NCBI RefSeq assembly: GCF_000504205.1
Contig: NZ_AZAJ01000001.1
Coordinates: forward strand, 1,834,879-1,898,878
Direction of reading: 5' to 3'
Source: Methanolobus tindarius DSM 2278
Lineage (GTDB): Archaea; Halobacteriota; Methanosarcinia; Methanosarcinales; Methanosarcinaceae
Length of the DNA stretch: 64,000 nucleotides
Below, one piece after another: positions 33,356 to 42,483 of the stretch. Both the position numbers and the translations under genes were made by a program. The number at the start of each line of letters is the position of its first letter. The first letter of the stretch is position 1. A model generated the notes under the pieces. That model was given only the letters and a program-made list of their open reading frames with translations, made no database searches and was not told the DNA's origin.

Positions 33356-34024
33356 TTGAGTTCTACACTAATTGTCCTGAACCTCAAAACATACCTTGAG
33401 GGTACAGGCGAAGGCGCCGTAAAGGTTGCACAGGCATGTAAAGAAGTTGCAGATGAATGCGGAATTGAAATTGGTGTTGCACCACAGTTCTGTGACATCT
33501 ACCGTGTTGCATCACAGGTTGACCTGCCGGTCTACTCACAGAGTCTTGACCCGGTTGGAGCAGGCAGCTTTACAGGACATGCATTCGTCCAGTCAATCAA
33601 AGACGCAGGCGCAGTTGGAACCCTTATCAACCACTCCGAATGCCGTCTTACCCTTGCAAACATTGATGCATCAATCACAACTGCAAGGGACGCAGCTCTC
33701 AAAACAATAGTCTGCACCAACAACGTTGCAACATCAGCCGCCGCCGCAGCACTCGGTCCTGATTATGTTGCAGTTGAACCCCCAGAGCTTATCGGCTCCG
33801 GCATCCCTGTATCAAAAGCAGACCCTGGAGTAGTCACTGGTTCAGTTGATGCAGTAAAGAGGATCAACCCTGCAGTACAGGTTCTCTGTGGTGCAGGTAT
33901 ATCAAAAGGTGAAGACCTTGCAGCAGCTCTTGAACTTGGTTCTGTGGGAGTTCTGCTGGCATCTGGTATTGTAAAGGCTGCAGATCCGAAGGTAGCGCTG
34001 GAAGACCTTGTGAGCAAGGTCTAA
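33356..34024 (+). CDS. tpiA: Triosephosphate isomerase
   Basis: Archaeal-type (short, about 222 residues) TIM-barrel enzyme interconverting dihydroxyacetone phosphate and glyceraldehyde-3-phosphate. NLKTY has the catalytic Lys, TLINHSECRL the His, and VAVEPPELIGSGIPVSKA the catalytic Glu and flexible loop. LCGAGISKGEDLAAALELGSVGVLLASGI is the phosphate site. The start is TTG at 33356: the N-terminus (SSTLIVLNLKTY) matches the family, and GGAGAGAT lies just upstream. Codons further upstream are not protein-like. Confidence 0.93.
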   Translation: MSSTLIVLNLKTYLEGTGEGAVKVAQACKEVADECGIEIGVAPQFCDIYRVASQVDLPVYSQSLDPVGAGSFTGHAFVQSIKDAGAVGTLINHSECRLTLANIDASITTARDAALKTIVCTNNVATSAAAAALGPDYVAVEPPELIGSGIPVSKADPGVVTGSVDAVKRINPAVQVLCGAGISKGEDLAAALELGSVGVLLASGIVKAADPKVALEDLVSKV

Positions 34025-34046
34025 TTATTCTTTTTTAATTATTATT

Positions 34047-35885
34047 TCATTTGGAATTTTCATACACATCTTTTATTTTGCAATGTATTCTCTTAAGTAA
34101 TTTTATGTATGCTGGATATTCTCTTTTTAGCTCCTCAGCAGATTTGTTTGCAATATCATCCATTACTTTCTGAGTAATGTGTTTCTTCAAAATAGCATAG
34201 TCAAAAGCTGTATCTGATTGTGTCCGAACTGCTGATTTTATTTGGCTTATAATGGGCTTATTATTTGTAGGGGTGAATCTAAATCCATAAAGTTCATTTA
34301 CGGATTCTATTATAACTCTCTCTGGAAGAATATCTTCCATTTCGGCATCGTCTTTAGAAATATCTGCTAAATCTTTAATTTCAAAGCAATTATTCATAAT
34401 ATCTGGATCTCCTGCCCGGATTGATTCTAATGCCCCTCTTCCAGCATTATCTGAATCTACTAACACAAATCCATTTATGTATCGGCTATGGAAAAATTTA
34501 ACATATTTTGAAATCTCTCCTGTCCCAGTTGCTACTATGGTTTGGAATTTTGCAGGCTTTATTTCATCCTTTAATTTATCTGTAAATGAATCAAAAATGT
34601 CTTTATCTGTTCTTCCTTCTAAAACTAAAATATTAGGTTGAATTAATTCAAAAATAGAAGTGCCTAATGAATTATATATTACTTCATCTTCAAGTGGGTT
34701 ATTAGGATCAACACACTTAACCATAGTTTTGGAGTCTTCTTTCTTCACGGTATAGTGCCTCTCCAAATTCTTTTTATCAACCATAAAAATAGAGTGTGAA
34801 GAAGCTAGAACAATATTCTGAATTCCAATTTGCATTAATTCGTCACGGAGACATTGGATACTCCCGGGATGCAGACTTATTTCAGGCTCATCCAACAAAA
34901 TTATATTATTTACTAATTGTTTTGCTCTGTTTTTTACAGATAATGAAAGTAGTATGGATATAAACTGTTTGAACCCATCACTTCTTTGTTCCATACTAAA
35001 TGTTTGATTAGTATTGTCTTTATCTTCGACATAAATATGGCAAAGATTAGTTTCTTCCATTCTGATTCCAATATTGATCTGATGTTCTGGCCATATTTTA
35101 TTTATTTGTTTAGTAATGGCCTGAGACATATCTTTTTCGAGCTCCTTTCGAGTATCAAACTCTTTTTGTATTAAATTTACAATCTTAACTATTTCTTCTC
35201 CATTGTAGTTTAATAGCTGAAAAATATGTTTCAGTGGAATGGATGTCTCGGTTTTATTTTTAAACTCTTCTAGATTTATGGGTTTAGTTATGAGGTATTC
35301 TGGTGAATACTTCCAGTAAATAATCGGTGGAACAAGTTTGTCAATTGCTTTTTTTGCTTGGTCATTGACGCATTTTTCAACTTTATTCCTCTCTACAAAA
35401 TCTCCTGTTCCAACGAGTAATTTTCCAATAGTAGCTCCCAGACTTTTGTCTTCATTTTGGAAAAGGATATCATACATTTCTTTGGATTGATGAATTATAT
35501 AGGCTTCTTGTCTGCTTGAATTTTCATCAAACTGTATTCTTTTTTCGATGTAAAAAGGTTCAATCGCATTTCTAAAACCATCTGCTATAGTTAATTTTAC
35601 ATCATAAGAAGCTAAAATCTGTTTCACTTCATCTTTTTTTGTTAGTCCAAAGAAAAATTTGATTATTATTGGTTCGCTCTTTTTCATTGCAGCTTTATTG
35701 CAATCGACTCTGTATTGGACTGTTTTTTCAGGGGCTAAAAGGCCAATTGCTTTCAGTATGTTACTTTTTCCAACTTCATTTATGCCAAAAAATGTGTGGA
35801 ATCTACAGCCTGCAATTTGTTTTATATCAATTTCAAGATGTTCAATGCTTCGATAATTTTCAATAATAACTTTTTTCAATAACAT
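34047..35885 (-). CDS. OLD-family ATPase-TOPRIM nuclease
   Basis: A 612-residue protein of the overcoming-lysogenisation-defect type. The N-terminal ABC/AAA ATPase has Walker A FGINEVGKSNILKAI (about residue 34), signature-like SDGFKQFISILLSLS, Walker B NIILLDEPEISLHPGS and switch His LASSHSIFMV. The C-terminal TOPRIM nuclease has VLEGRTDKDIF (catalytic Glu) and GFVLVDSDNAGRG (DxD). Such enzymes are anti-phage or DNA-repair nucleases. No UvrD-like helicase is adjacent, so this is a stand-alone (class 1-like) OLD and not a Gabija pair. The gene is clearly more AT-rich than its neighbours and sits alone between tpiA and tyrA, signs of horizontal acquisition. GAGGT precedes ATG 35885. Confidence 0.88.
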   Translation of the reverse strand: MLLKKVIIENYRSIEHLEIDIKQIAGCRFHTFFGINEVGKSNILKAIGLLAPEKTVQYRVDCNKAAMKKSEPIIIKFFFGLTKKDEVKQILASYDVKLTIADGFRNAIEPFYIEKRIQFDENSSRQEAYIIHQSKEMYDILFQNEDKSLGATIGKLLVGTGDFVERNKVEKCVNDQAKKAIDKLVPPIIYWKYSPEYLITKPINLEEFKNKTETSIPLKHIFQLLNYNGEEIVKIVNLIQKEFDTRKELEKDMSQAITKQINKIWPEHQINIGIRMEETNLCHIYVEDKDNTNQTFSMEQRSDGFKQFISILLSLSVKNRAKQLVNNIILLDEPEISLHPGSIQCLRDELMQIGIQNIVLASSHSIFMVDKKNLERHYTVKKEDSKTMVKCVDPNNPLEDEVIYNSLGTSIFELIQPNILVLEGRTDKDIFDSFTDKLKDEIKPAKFQTIVATGTGEISKYVKFFHSRYINGFVLVDSDNAGRGALESIRAGDPDIMNNCFEIKDLADISKDDAEMEDILPERVIIESVNELYGFRFTPTNNKPIISQIKSAVRTQSDTAFDYAILKKHITQKVMDDIANKSAEELKREYPAYIKLLKRIHCKIKDVYENSK

Positions 35886-36060
35886 TTAGTTAAACCTCAT
35901 CTTTTGGTTCTACTCCAATACTATTGAGAAAATAGTATCTTAATTTTTTTATTTATGTCATAACTAAATGTTGAAATAGCTTAAATACTTGTGCAAGATA
36001 TCTGCTAAAAATAGGTGTTCTAATACATTTTCATGTATTCATGTGGATACTTCTGTTTTT

Positions 36061-37380
36061 TTACCATCCACGAATACTACAACCAATCCCCATCAGTTGC
36101 CTCTCAATTCCCAGATGCACTTTCTCAGCTTCAACATCACCCATTATCATTACACGGAATGTAACACTCAGCCGCTTAGTTCCCTCAACACCCTCATACC
36201 TGTCAATTATCTCAATTGAAACGATGTCGTCATTGCAGGAAACAAGTTCCATAATTACATCAGCATTGGCTTCCTCGGGAATCAACACTGAAATATCTCT
36301 TAAATGATGTTCGAGGTTTTCGAGTTTCCACTCATGCAGTTCCTCTTCATCTAAAAGACGGATGTTCTCTATTTTCAGAGGTACCATCCTGCTGCCGCAT
36401 TCAAGAACAACGTCTCTAGGACTTACTTTCTTGATAATTCCTGTGTGCACTATACCTGAATAGATGTGCCTGACACCAATTTCCTGTCCAATGGAATCAA
36501 GCAGCCTGTCAAATTCAGCAATTTTTGAGTTTATGAGTTTGTCAGACCTGCGGAGTGCCGATGCAGTATCTCCAAAATGCACAGCTGCATCCTTCATTTT
36601 GTTGGTGAAGGCTTCAACATCCTTTTTTCTGACAATGGATGACATCTCGCTGCATTGGTTCATGAAAGCATCATGCACTTTGAGAACTTCCGGGTTCTCC
36701 ATCTGGATGTATGCGTAGAGGTATGGGTTCTGTCCGAGTATCCTGCCAACGAAATCAAGCATGATATCGTAGACCGGGCTCATGAATCTCCTTGATTCAT
36801 TCACGCTGAAATCAAGAGCATCAAAGGTGGTTCCTATGGTGATGTATGCAAAGTGAGTGAGTCCCTGCACAACGGAAACGAACCTGTCATGCTCTGCTGG
36901 TGTGATCACTTCGATGTGTGCTCCGTTATCCTCAAAAAGTGAGCGCATAACAGGGAACCATTTATCACATCGTCCTTCGATGGGTGTTAAAATAAAGATC
37001 TGCCCATGCAGGCTTGGTATGGATGGTCCGAACATAGGGTGGGTACCGAGTATCTCCACATCTTCGGGAGCATACTTCTTCATGGCTTCAGTTGGTCCGA
37101 CCTTTAGGGAAGTGAAATCCATAAGCAGGCTTCCACTCTTCATCTTGGGTGCAGTTTCACTGATAACCCTCTCGGTTATATTGATGGGTACTGTTACGAT
37201 AACAATGTCACTGGTACCTATTTCAGCATCAAGGTCGCTGGCAAACTCAACACCCATTCGCTCAGCAACTTCAACTTTACCACTGCTGCCCCAGACAACA
37301 ACCTCGTAACCGTGGTTCTTAAAGAAAGGAGTGAACCACTGCCCCATTTCACCGGTACCGCCTATGATAAGGACTTTCAA
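36061..37380 (-). CDS. tyrA: Prephenate dehydrogenase with C-terminal extension
   Basis: A 439-residue protein. The N-terminal NAD(P) Rossmann fold (VLIIGGTGEMGQWFTPFFKNHG, residues 3-24) and TyrA core (LGTHPMFGPSIPSLHGQ with the catalytic His; VVQGLTHFAYI) convert prephenate to hydroxyphenylpyruvate for tyrosine. From about residue 300 there is an extra domain (IYSGIVHTGIIKKVSPRDVVLECG; then ISVLIPEEANADVIMELV) with a ferredoxin-like/ACT-type pattern that may give feedback control (inference). It is the last gene of the aromatic operon and starts 2 bp after aroE. Confidence 0.9.
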   Translation of the reverse strand: MKVLIIGGTGEMGQWFTPFFKNHGYEVVVWGSSGKVEVAERMGVEFASDLDAEIGTSDIVIVTVPINITERVISETAPKMKSGSLLMDFTSLKVGPTEAMKKYAPEDVEILGTHPMFGPSIPSLHGQIFILTPIEGRCDKWFPVMRSLFEDNGAHIEVITPAEHDRFVSVVQGLTHFAYITIGTTFDALDFSVNESRRFMSPVYDIMLDFVGRILGQNPYLYAYIQMENPEVLKVHDAFMNQCSEMSSIVRKKDVEAFTNKMKDAAVHFGDTASALRRSDKLINSKIAEFDRLLDSIGQEIGVRHIYSGIVHTGIIKKVSPRDVVLECGSRMVPLKIENIRLLDEEELHEWKLENLEHHLRDISVLIPEEANADVIMELVSCNDDIVSIEIIDRYEGVEGTKRLSVTFRVMIMGDVEAEKVHLGIERQLMGIGCSIRGW

Positions 37381-37382
37381 AC

Positions 37383-38198
37383 TCAGAAGCCCTCCAATAC
37401 CGCTTTCTTCATAACTTCAATTGGTGGCTCAACGCCAGTCCATATCTTGAATGCCTCTGCACCCTGGTAGACAAGCATCATCTCACCGGTGACAGCTTTA
37501 GCTCCGGCTTTCTTTGCCTCTTTCAGAAGGGTGGTTTCCAGAGGGTTGTAAACGATATCAAATACAGTAAGTTCTGAATGCATGTCCTCTGCTCTTGCTA
37601 TTGTTCCCTCGGTCTTTGGATGCATTCCGAGAGTGGTGCAATTGATGAGTATATCACTATCTGCAATCAGTTGCTTCAAATTCTCAAGTCCACAGCCTTT
37701 TGCATTACCAACTTTCGACACACCGGCTGCAAGCTCGATAGCCTTTTCCTCAGTCCTGTTGGCTATGGTGATGTCCGCTCCGTCCTTTGCAAACTGGAAT
37801 GCGATGGCTCTTGAAGCTCCACCTGCACCAACTATCAGTACATTGGAACCCTTAATCTTCACTCCTTTTTCCTCAAGGCTGCGTTTTGCACCAAGTCCGT
37901 CGGTATTGTAACCGACCATTCCATCCTTGAAGTCAACGGTGTTCACAGCACCAATTCCTTCTGCCAGCGGGTCAGCATCGACTATCTTCAATGCTTCCTG
38001 TTTCAGTGGAACAGTAAGGTTCACTCCGCCAAAACCCATGGCTTTAGCTCCAAGAAGCGCATCCTTCAGATTCTCAGGGCTGACCCTGAAAGCATGGTAT
38101 GTGCAGTTCATGCCAAGTTCCCTGAAAGCTGCATTATGCATGTCGGGTGATTTGGAATGTGCTATCGGGTCACCAAATACACCAAAAACCGTGTTCAA
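37383..38198 (-). CDS. aroE: Shikimate dehydrogenase
   Basis: NADPH-dependent reduction of 3-dehydroshikimate to shikimate. The 271-residue protein has the substrate site SKSPDMHNAAF, NLTVPLKQEAL (catalytic Lys) and GYNTDGLGA (catalytic Asp). The nucleotide fold is VLIVGAGGASRAIAFQFA with ITIANRTEEKA, and the C-terminal MLVYQGAEAFKIWTG completes it. It overlaps aroD by 4 bp upstream (ATGA type) and is followed by tyrA, so it is translationally coupled in the operon. Confidence 0.95.
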   Translation of the reverse strand: MNTVFGVFGDPIAHSKSPDMHNAAFRELGMNCTYHAFRVSPENLKDALLGAKAMGFGGVNLTVPLKQEALKIVDADPLAEGIGAVNTVDFKDGMVGYNTDGLGAKRSLEEKGVKIKGSNVLIVGAGGASRAIAFQFAKDGADITIANRTEEKAIELAAGVSKVGNAKGCGLENLKQLIADSDILINCTTLGMHPKTEGTIARAEDMHSELTVFDIVYNPLETTLLKEAKKAGAKAVTGEMMLVYQGAEAFKIWTGVEPPIEVMKKAVLEGF

Positions 38199-38899
38199 AA
38201 GAGAATCTCCAGGGCTGATTTAAGTTCGTGTATCTTTATCTGTCCAGGTGCAACAGCCTGTGCTATTGCTCCGTATGTGAGTCTTGAACCGTAACATGGA
38301 GCTACAATGCGGCTGTGTTTGCCGATCTCGCCCATTGCAATGGTGCACACTGGTTTTTTCATGTCAGCAGTTGCCTGGAGTACGTTCAGCACATCCTGTG
38401 TAGAGTGTGGCATGACTGCAAGTTTTGCAATATCAGCACCGGCTTCATGTGCATGATTGAGTATCTTTTTCATGATCTCAACAGAAGGAGTTCCATCAAA
38501 ATCATGAGCAGAAACAATTACTGTTACTCCTGCTGCTTTTGCTGCTGCAATGACTTTATTACGCTGGTCTTCGTCAGCGCTAAGCTCGATATCAACAGCT
38601 TCCACAAAAGGCATAATGTCAACCAATAATTTTATTCTATCATCTTCTGAACCTTCCCATTTGCCGCCGTCAGATTGTAATCTATTGGTTGCAATACATG
38701 GGAGGTTGGTATTCACTTTTATTCTTTCAATGGTCTTCTTAGCTTCTTCAAGGTCTGAAAAATTGAGAAGATCAAGCCTCAGCTCAAGAACATTTGCACC
38801 CAGCCAGTTTGCAGCTTTTGCATTCTCTGCCGGGTCATCGTCTATCACTGAAACGATAGCGGGCTTTTCATCAAGGTCAAAGTTTCCTATCTTTACCAT
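38195..38899 (-). CDS. aroD: 3-Dehydroquinate dehydratase, type I
   Basis: Class I (Schiff-base) dehydroquinase, 234 residues. The catalytic His is in VIVSAHDFDGTPS and the Lys in ADIAKLAVMPHS; early NVLELRLDLL and late ICTIAMGEIGKHSRI-type segments (here CTIAMGEIGKHSR) frame the barrel. It removes water from 3-dehydroquinate to give 3-dehydroshikimate. Within the operon it follows DHQ synthase II after 31 bp and overlaps aroE. Confidence 0.95.
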   Translation of the reverse strand: MVKIGNFDLDEKPAIVSVIDDDPAENAKAANWLGANVLELRLDLLNFSDLEEAKKTIERIKVNTNLPCIATNRLQSDGGKWEGSEDDRIKLLVDIMPFVEAVDIELSADEDQRNKVIAAAKAAGVTVIVSAHDFDGTPSVEIMKKILNHAHEAGADIAKLAVMPHSTQDVLNVLQATADMKKPVCTIAMGEIGKHSRIVAPCYGSRLTYGAIAQAVAPGQIKIHELKSALEILF

Positions 38900-38930
38900 T
38901 GAATCGCTCCTGAATTTCTCTTCTTCTCAC

Positions 38931-40073
38931 TTATTTCTCGATTATTGTCTCTTCGATCTTCATTCCGAAGTGACGACCAATATCTTCTGAGTGAACAAGT
39001 ATTTCATCGCCTACCTTGACATCTGTAACAGCTATTGGTTCTTTGTCCTTTGTGACGAGTTTGATGGTTTCTGCATTCTGCAAAATGTTCTTGATTATCT
39101 TTCCATTTAGGTCTGCTTCCACAAGAATAAGTGGTCTTCTCTCTATCTTGACCCGACCGACAACGCCTGTTCTCTGCTTACCGTCACCATCTACTATTGT
39201 GACCTGATCACCTGCTTTAAGCTCTGAAAGGTAGCGTGTTTTCTCTCCTACCTTAATATAAGCGTGAACTGCACCTGCGTTGACTCTGAATGGACGTGAA
39301 GCAACGTATGGACTTTCCTCGGATTCAGAGTGCACGAGGAACATTCCGTTTGCCTGTGAACCCACAAGCATTCCCTCTCCTCTTACCATGAGATTGCATG
39401 TGTCAACACAAACCCTGTCACCCATACCGATTGCCTCAACTCTTGTGACAACAGCAGTCTGGATTGCAAGGTTCTTGACACCGGCTGTTTCTGCAACTTC
39501 CGCTGTCTTCTTGATGGTACTCAGGTCCTTTGTGTCAAGCATTACACCGTCGGTTCCGTGTTCCATTGTCTCGAATGCAAGTTTTGCTTGCTCTGAATTC
39601 TGGACGCCGGAGAGAAGCATTACATTCTCCTTCTGAAGTCCTGCAATAAGGTTCTCCAGTGGAATGACCTGCCAGTCAGTGCCTATTGTAACGAGATAAT
39701 CACAGATGCTTCCCATTTCTGCTGCAAAGTTCTCGTAATCCTTGTTGCGGATTATGACGTATCCTGCAACCTTGAGTCCTTTTTCTTTCAGGCGAAGAGC
39801 TGTTGTAATGTCAAGAGATCCAGCATAGTCTGGTGGCAATGGCTTTGTTCCGTCTCCTTCTCCGCCTTTTCCCACTACAACAATTTCAGCACCATCAACA
39901 GGGTTTGAGGAGAAAGCTGCTACTTTCACATTTCCAAGCTCTTTTACCTTCTCAACATCAGCAGCATCAACCATAATTGCATCTACGCCGGATTCCATTC
40001 CGGTGGTAATTACAGCCTTGCGTTCATCCCAGTTGCCTTCATCGGCTTTAATCCAGATTATCTTATTATTCAT
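38931..40073 (-). CDS. 3-Dehydroquinate synthase II (archaeal AroB')
   Basis: Enzyme that oxidatively deaminates and cyclises ADH to 3-dehydroquinate in archaea, replacing the bacterial AroB (COG1465). About 380 residues. IIWIKADEGNWDERKAVIT is the family N-terminus, so ATG 40073 is chosen over TTG at 40103. Further blocks are IVVVGKGGEGDGTKPLPPDYAGS, LLSGVQNSEQAKLAFETMEHGTDGVMLDT and GDRVCVDTCNLMVRGEGMLVGSQANGMFLVHSE. It lies directly behind the ADH synthase gene, matching consecutive steps. Confidence 0.93.
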   Translation of the reverse strand: MNNKIIWIKADEGNWDERKAVITTGMESGVDAIMVDAADVEKVKELGNVKVAAFSSNPVDGAEIVVVGKGGEGDGTKPLPPDYAGSLDITTALRLKEKGLKVAGYVIIRNKDYENFAAEMGSICDYLVTIGTDWQVIPLENLIAGLQKENVMLLSGVQNSEQAKLAFETMEHGTDGVMLDTKDLSTIKKTAEVAETAGVKNLAIQTAVVTRVEAIGMGDRVCVDTCNLMVRGEGMLVGSQANGMFLVHSESEESPYVASRPFRVNAGAVHAYIKVGEKTRYLSELKAGDQVTIVDGDGKQRTGVVGRVKIERRPLILVEADLNGKIIKNILQNAETIKLVTKDKEPIAVTDVKVGDEILVHSEDIGRHFGMKIEETIIEK

Positions 40074-40110
40074 AATGAGCACGTCCGCAAGCACAGGAAA
40101 CAATCTCAGC

Positions 40111-40908
40111 TTATTTCAGCATTTCCAGTGCTTCTTCAACTGACTTTTTGTAGTGCACTATCTCTGTAATGGCTTTTGTAATTTTTGTAGGGTTCTCGTG
40201 CTGGAATACGTTCCTTCCTATTGCAACACCCCTTGCACCACCTTCCATAGCACCTTCGATCATCTGGAGGAATTCTTCATCTGTATTGGTTTTTGGTCCT
40301 CCTGCAATCACTATTGGTACTGGACAACCCTGCACTACGTCTTTGAATGTATCCGGGTTGCCGGTGTATAATGTTTTTACAACATCTGCACCAAGTTCTG
40401 CGCCAACTCTGGCAACATGTGCTATAAGTTCAGGGTCATGCGGGTTGATGATTTCTTTTCCACGTGGGTACATCATTGCAAGAAGAGGCATTCCCCAGTA
40501 GTTGCACTCCTCAGCCACGCTTCCAAGTTTCTGGAGCTGGTCTGCTTCTGTTTCGGAACCTACGTTCACGTGGATGGAAACTGCATCTGCTCCCATTTTC
40601 ATGACTTCTTCAACAGAGCATACCTGAACCTTGTTATTAGGATCTGGTCCAAGGATTGTGGATGCGCTCATGTGAACTATGAGTCCCACATCATGTCCGT
40701 ATCCTCTGTGGCCGTGGTTTACTATGCCTTTCTGCATGAGAACTGCATCTGCACCGCCTTCTGCTACCTTGTTGATGGTGTCAGCAACATCAATGAGTCC
40801 TTTTATTGGGCCATCAGATATTCCGTGGTCCATTGGGATTATCACGATGTTTCTGCTGTCTCTGTGCATGATTCTTTCGATACGGATCTTTTTACCAATT
40901 TCTGACAT
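40111..40908 (-). CDS. 2-Amino-3,7-dideoxy-D-threo-hept-6-ulosonate (ADH) synthase
   Basis: First enzyme of the archaeal aromatic pathway, a class I aldolase-type transaldolase of 265 residues. [15 protein letters not shown] holds the catalytic Asp, [11 protein letters not shown] the Schiff-base Lys, and [13 protein letters not shown] the phosphate-binding loop. ATG 40908 ([13 protein letters not shown]) is chosen because it aligns with the paralogue at 23337; the longer in-frame extension runs into the promoter leader. It heads the operon ADH synthase, DHQ synthase II, aroD, aroE, tyrA. Two palindromic sites lie in its leader. Its paralogue (22546-23337) is not in a pathway context. Confidence 0.92.
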   Translation of the reverse strand: MSEIGKKIRIERIMHRDSRNIVIIPMDHGISDGPIKGLIDVADTINKVAEGGADAVLMQKGIVNHGHRGYGHDVGLIVHMSASTILGPDPNNKVQVCSVEEVMKMGADAVSIHVNVGSETEADQLQKLGSVAEECNYWGMPLLAMMYPRGKEIINPHDPELIAHVARVGAELGADVVKTLYTGNPDTFKDVVQGCPVPIVIAGGPKTNTDEEFLQMIEGAMEGGARGVAIGRNVFQHENPTKITKAITEIVHYKKSVEEALEMLK

Positions 40909-40945
40909 TTGCTTTCGCCTTCTATAAGATTGAGTTATATTGAAT

Positions 40946-40978
40946 ATACATTGATGTATTGTTAAGTACATTAATGTA
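40946..40978. promoter_or_regulatory. Paired palindromic operator of the aromatic operon
   Basis: ATACATTGATGTAT (40946-40959) and TACATTAATGTA (40967-40978) are two near-identical palindromes whose centres are 20 bp apart, two helical turns. They lie between the predicted transcript start (about 41000) and the ADH synthase ATG, a position typical for repressor binding. Confidence 0.5.
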
Positions 40979-41023
40979 TTTGTTTAGTTGCATGTTAGTA
41001 TGTGACATAGTAGCATGGTTTAG

Positions 41024-41033
41024 TATATAAAAG
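41024..41033 (-). promoter_or_regulatory. TATA box of the aromatic operon
   Basis: On the minus strand CTTTTATATA is a strong TATA element. Transcription would start near 41000, leaving a leader of about 90 nt that contains the two palindromes. Confidence 0.5.
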
Positions 41034-41085
41034 TTTTTGTATGACGGGCTGAAACGAATTAAAAATAAAGCTCAGATTTCAAAGA

Positions 41086-42483
41086 TCAGATATCTTTCAG
41101 GAATTCGCCGATGATGACTCCTTCAGAACTTATGTCGTAGCTTATAAGGTGCTTCTCATGGTCACTGCCATGCATTTTCAGAATGGACATGGTTTTTCTG
41201 ATTTCTTTGCCAATATCCATATGCTTGAGAAGTATCAGCACATCTGCAAGTGATGATACAGGTATCTCTGTCTGAAGTATATTGCTTCCAGCAGCCATGT
41301 TTCCGCTAATAAACATGGATGTAACACTCATATTTTTGAAGAGCCGTATCAGGTTGGCAATATGTTCTCTTTTTGCGATCTGGGTATCGAAAACATAATC
41401 AAAGCCTGAAATATCATCCAGTAGAACTCTTTTTGCTCCCATTTCCTGAATGTAGTTGCGAAGTTCGATTGTGTGTCTGCATGCATTAATCTCAGAAGGT
41501 GGCGTGTAAATTATTCGTATTAATCCCTGTTTTTCCAGTTCTTCAAGTTCAAGCCCAAGACTTGCTGCATAGCGCCTAAGTTCGGCCGGGCTGTCCTCAA
41601 AAGTACTGATTATTCCGGGTTCACCGTTTTTGGCACCCTCAACAATAAAATTTAGCCCAAACAGTGTTTTCCCTGTTCCGGTATTTCCGGCTATCAATGT
41701 AGCTGATAATTCAAAAAGGCCGCCTCTGCTCAATTCATCAAACTTAGGAATGCCTGCACTGATTCTGTTAATCTGTGCTGTTTCTTCAACAACTGGTGCG
41801 GTAATTCTTGGATAAATAGTAACCCCATTGGAATTTATGCTGAAACTATGCTCACCATCAATATAATTGGGACGATTCATCTTGATTATTGTTATCATCC
41901 GTTTGCTGCCTCTTCTCTGGATCTCCTGGGACAGATGAACAATACCATCTGCCACATCGCTGATAACTGATCTGCAAACATCAGATTTTGACATGGTTCC
42001 TGTAAGGTAAACAACAGCATTCCATTCGACTATGGCTGAATTTAGTGAGTAGATAAATCTTCTCCTTTCAGCTTCCGGGAAACCAAATCCAATAGGTGTT
42101 ATGGGGTCGATAAGTATCCTGTCAGGTTTGACGGAGTTCACTATGTTTCCAAGTTCTACCAGCATTGTAAGAGGATCTCTTTCAACGGAGCTGACATTAA
42201 ATATGTGTACATTCAGGGCTTCCTCATAAAATGAATACTCAGATAGTGATTCTCTTATGGAATTCTCTGATTGTGTTGTGATGCAGATGTAAAGTACCTT
42301 TTCACCGTTACGCGCTGCTTCACACAAGCTCTGGACTCCAAGTATGGTTCTTCCGCTGCCTGTATTACCTGCTATGAGTATTGTGGATGGGGCAGTTATC
42401 CCACCGCCCAGTATCTCATCGAAACCGTCTATTCCTGTGAATTTTGTTTCCAATTTCAGAACCTCGTCCCGGGTTATTGCCAA
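41086..42483 (-). CDS. Double KaiC-type RecA-superfamily ATPase
   Basis: A 465-residue protein with two KaiC domains (about 10-235 and 240-465). Domain 1: TGIDGFDEILGGGI, Walker A GNTGSGRT with Arg (AGA) in place of the catalytic Lys, and Walker B-like DRILIDPIT. Domain 2: ISAGIPKFDELSRGGL, intact Walker A GNTGTGKT, and Walker B RVLLDDISGFD. Archaeal KaiC-like ATPases are often linked to signal transduction. The start is TTG at 42483 without a clear ribosome site. It is alone on its strand upstream of the aromatic operon, with no KaiB or kinase beside it. Domain 1 may bind ATP poorly and be regulatory (inference). Confidence 0.88.
   Translation of the reverse strand: MAITRDEVLKLETKFTGIDGFDEILGGGITAPSTILIAGNTGSGRTILGVQSLCEAARNGEKVLYICITTQSENSIRESLSEYSFYEEALNVHIFNVSSVERDPLTMLVELGNIVNSVKPDRILIDPITPIGFGFPEAERRRFIYSLNSAIVEWNAVVYLTGTMSKSDVCRSVISDVADGIVHLSQEIQRRGSKRMITIIKMNRPNYIDGEHSFSINSNGVTIYPRITAPVVEETAQINRISAGIPKFDELSRGGLFELSATLIAGNTGTGKTLFGLNFIVEGAKNGEPGIISTFEDSPAELRRYAASLGLELEELEKQGLIRIIYTPPSEINACRHTIELRNYIQEMGAKRVLLDDISGFDYVFDTQIAKREHIANLIRLFKNMSVTSMFISGNMAAGSNILQTEIPVSSLADVLILLKHMDIGKEIRKTMSILKMHGSDHEKHLISYDISSEGVIIGEFLKDI

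Noticed and set aside
34047-35885. Gabija anti-phage system
   Set aside because: The OLD-family nuclease has no adjacent UvrD/PcrA-like helicase; the flanking genes are tpiA and tyrA.
40909-40971. Longer N-terminus of ADH synthase
   Set aside because: The extra 21 codons pass through the operator palindromes and do not align with the paralogue, whose start matches ATG 40908.
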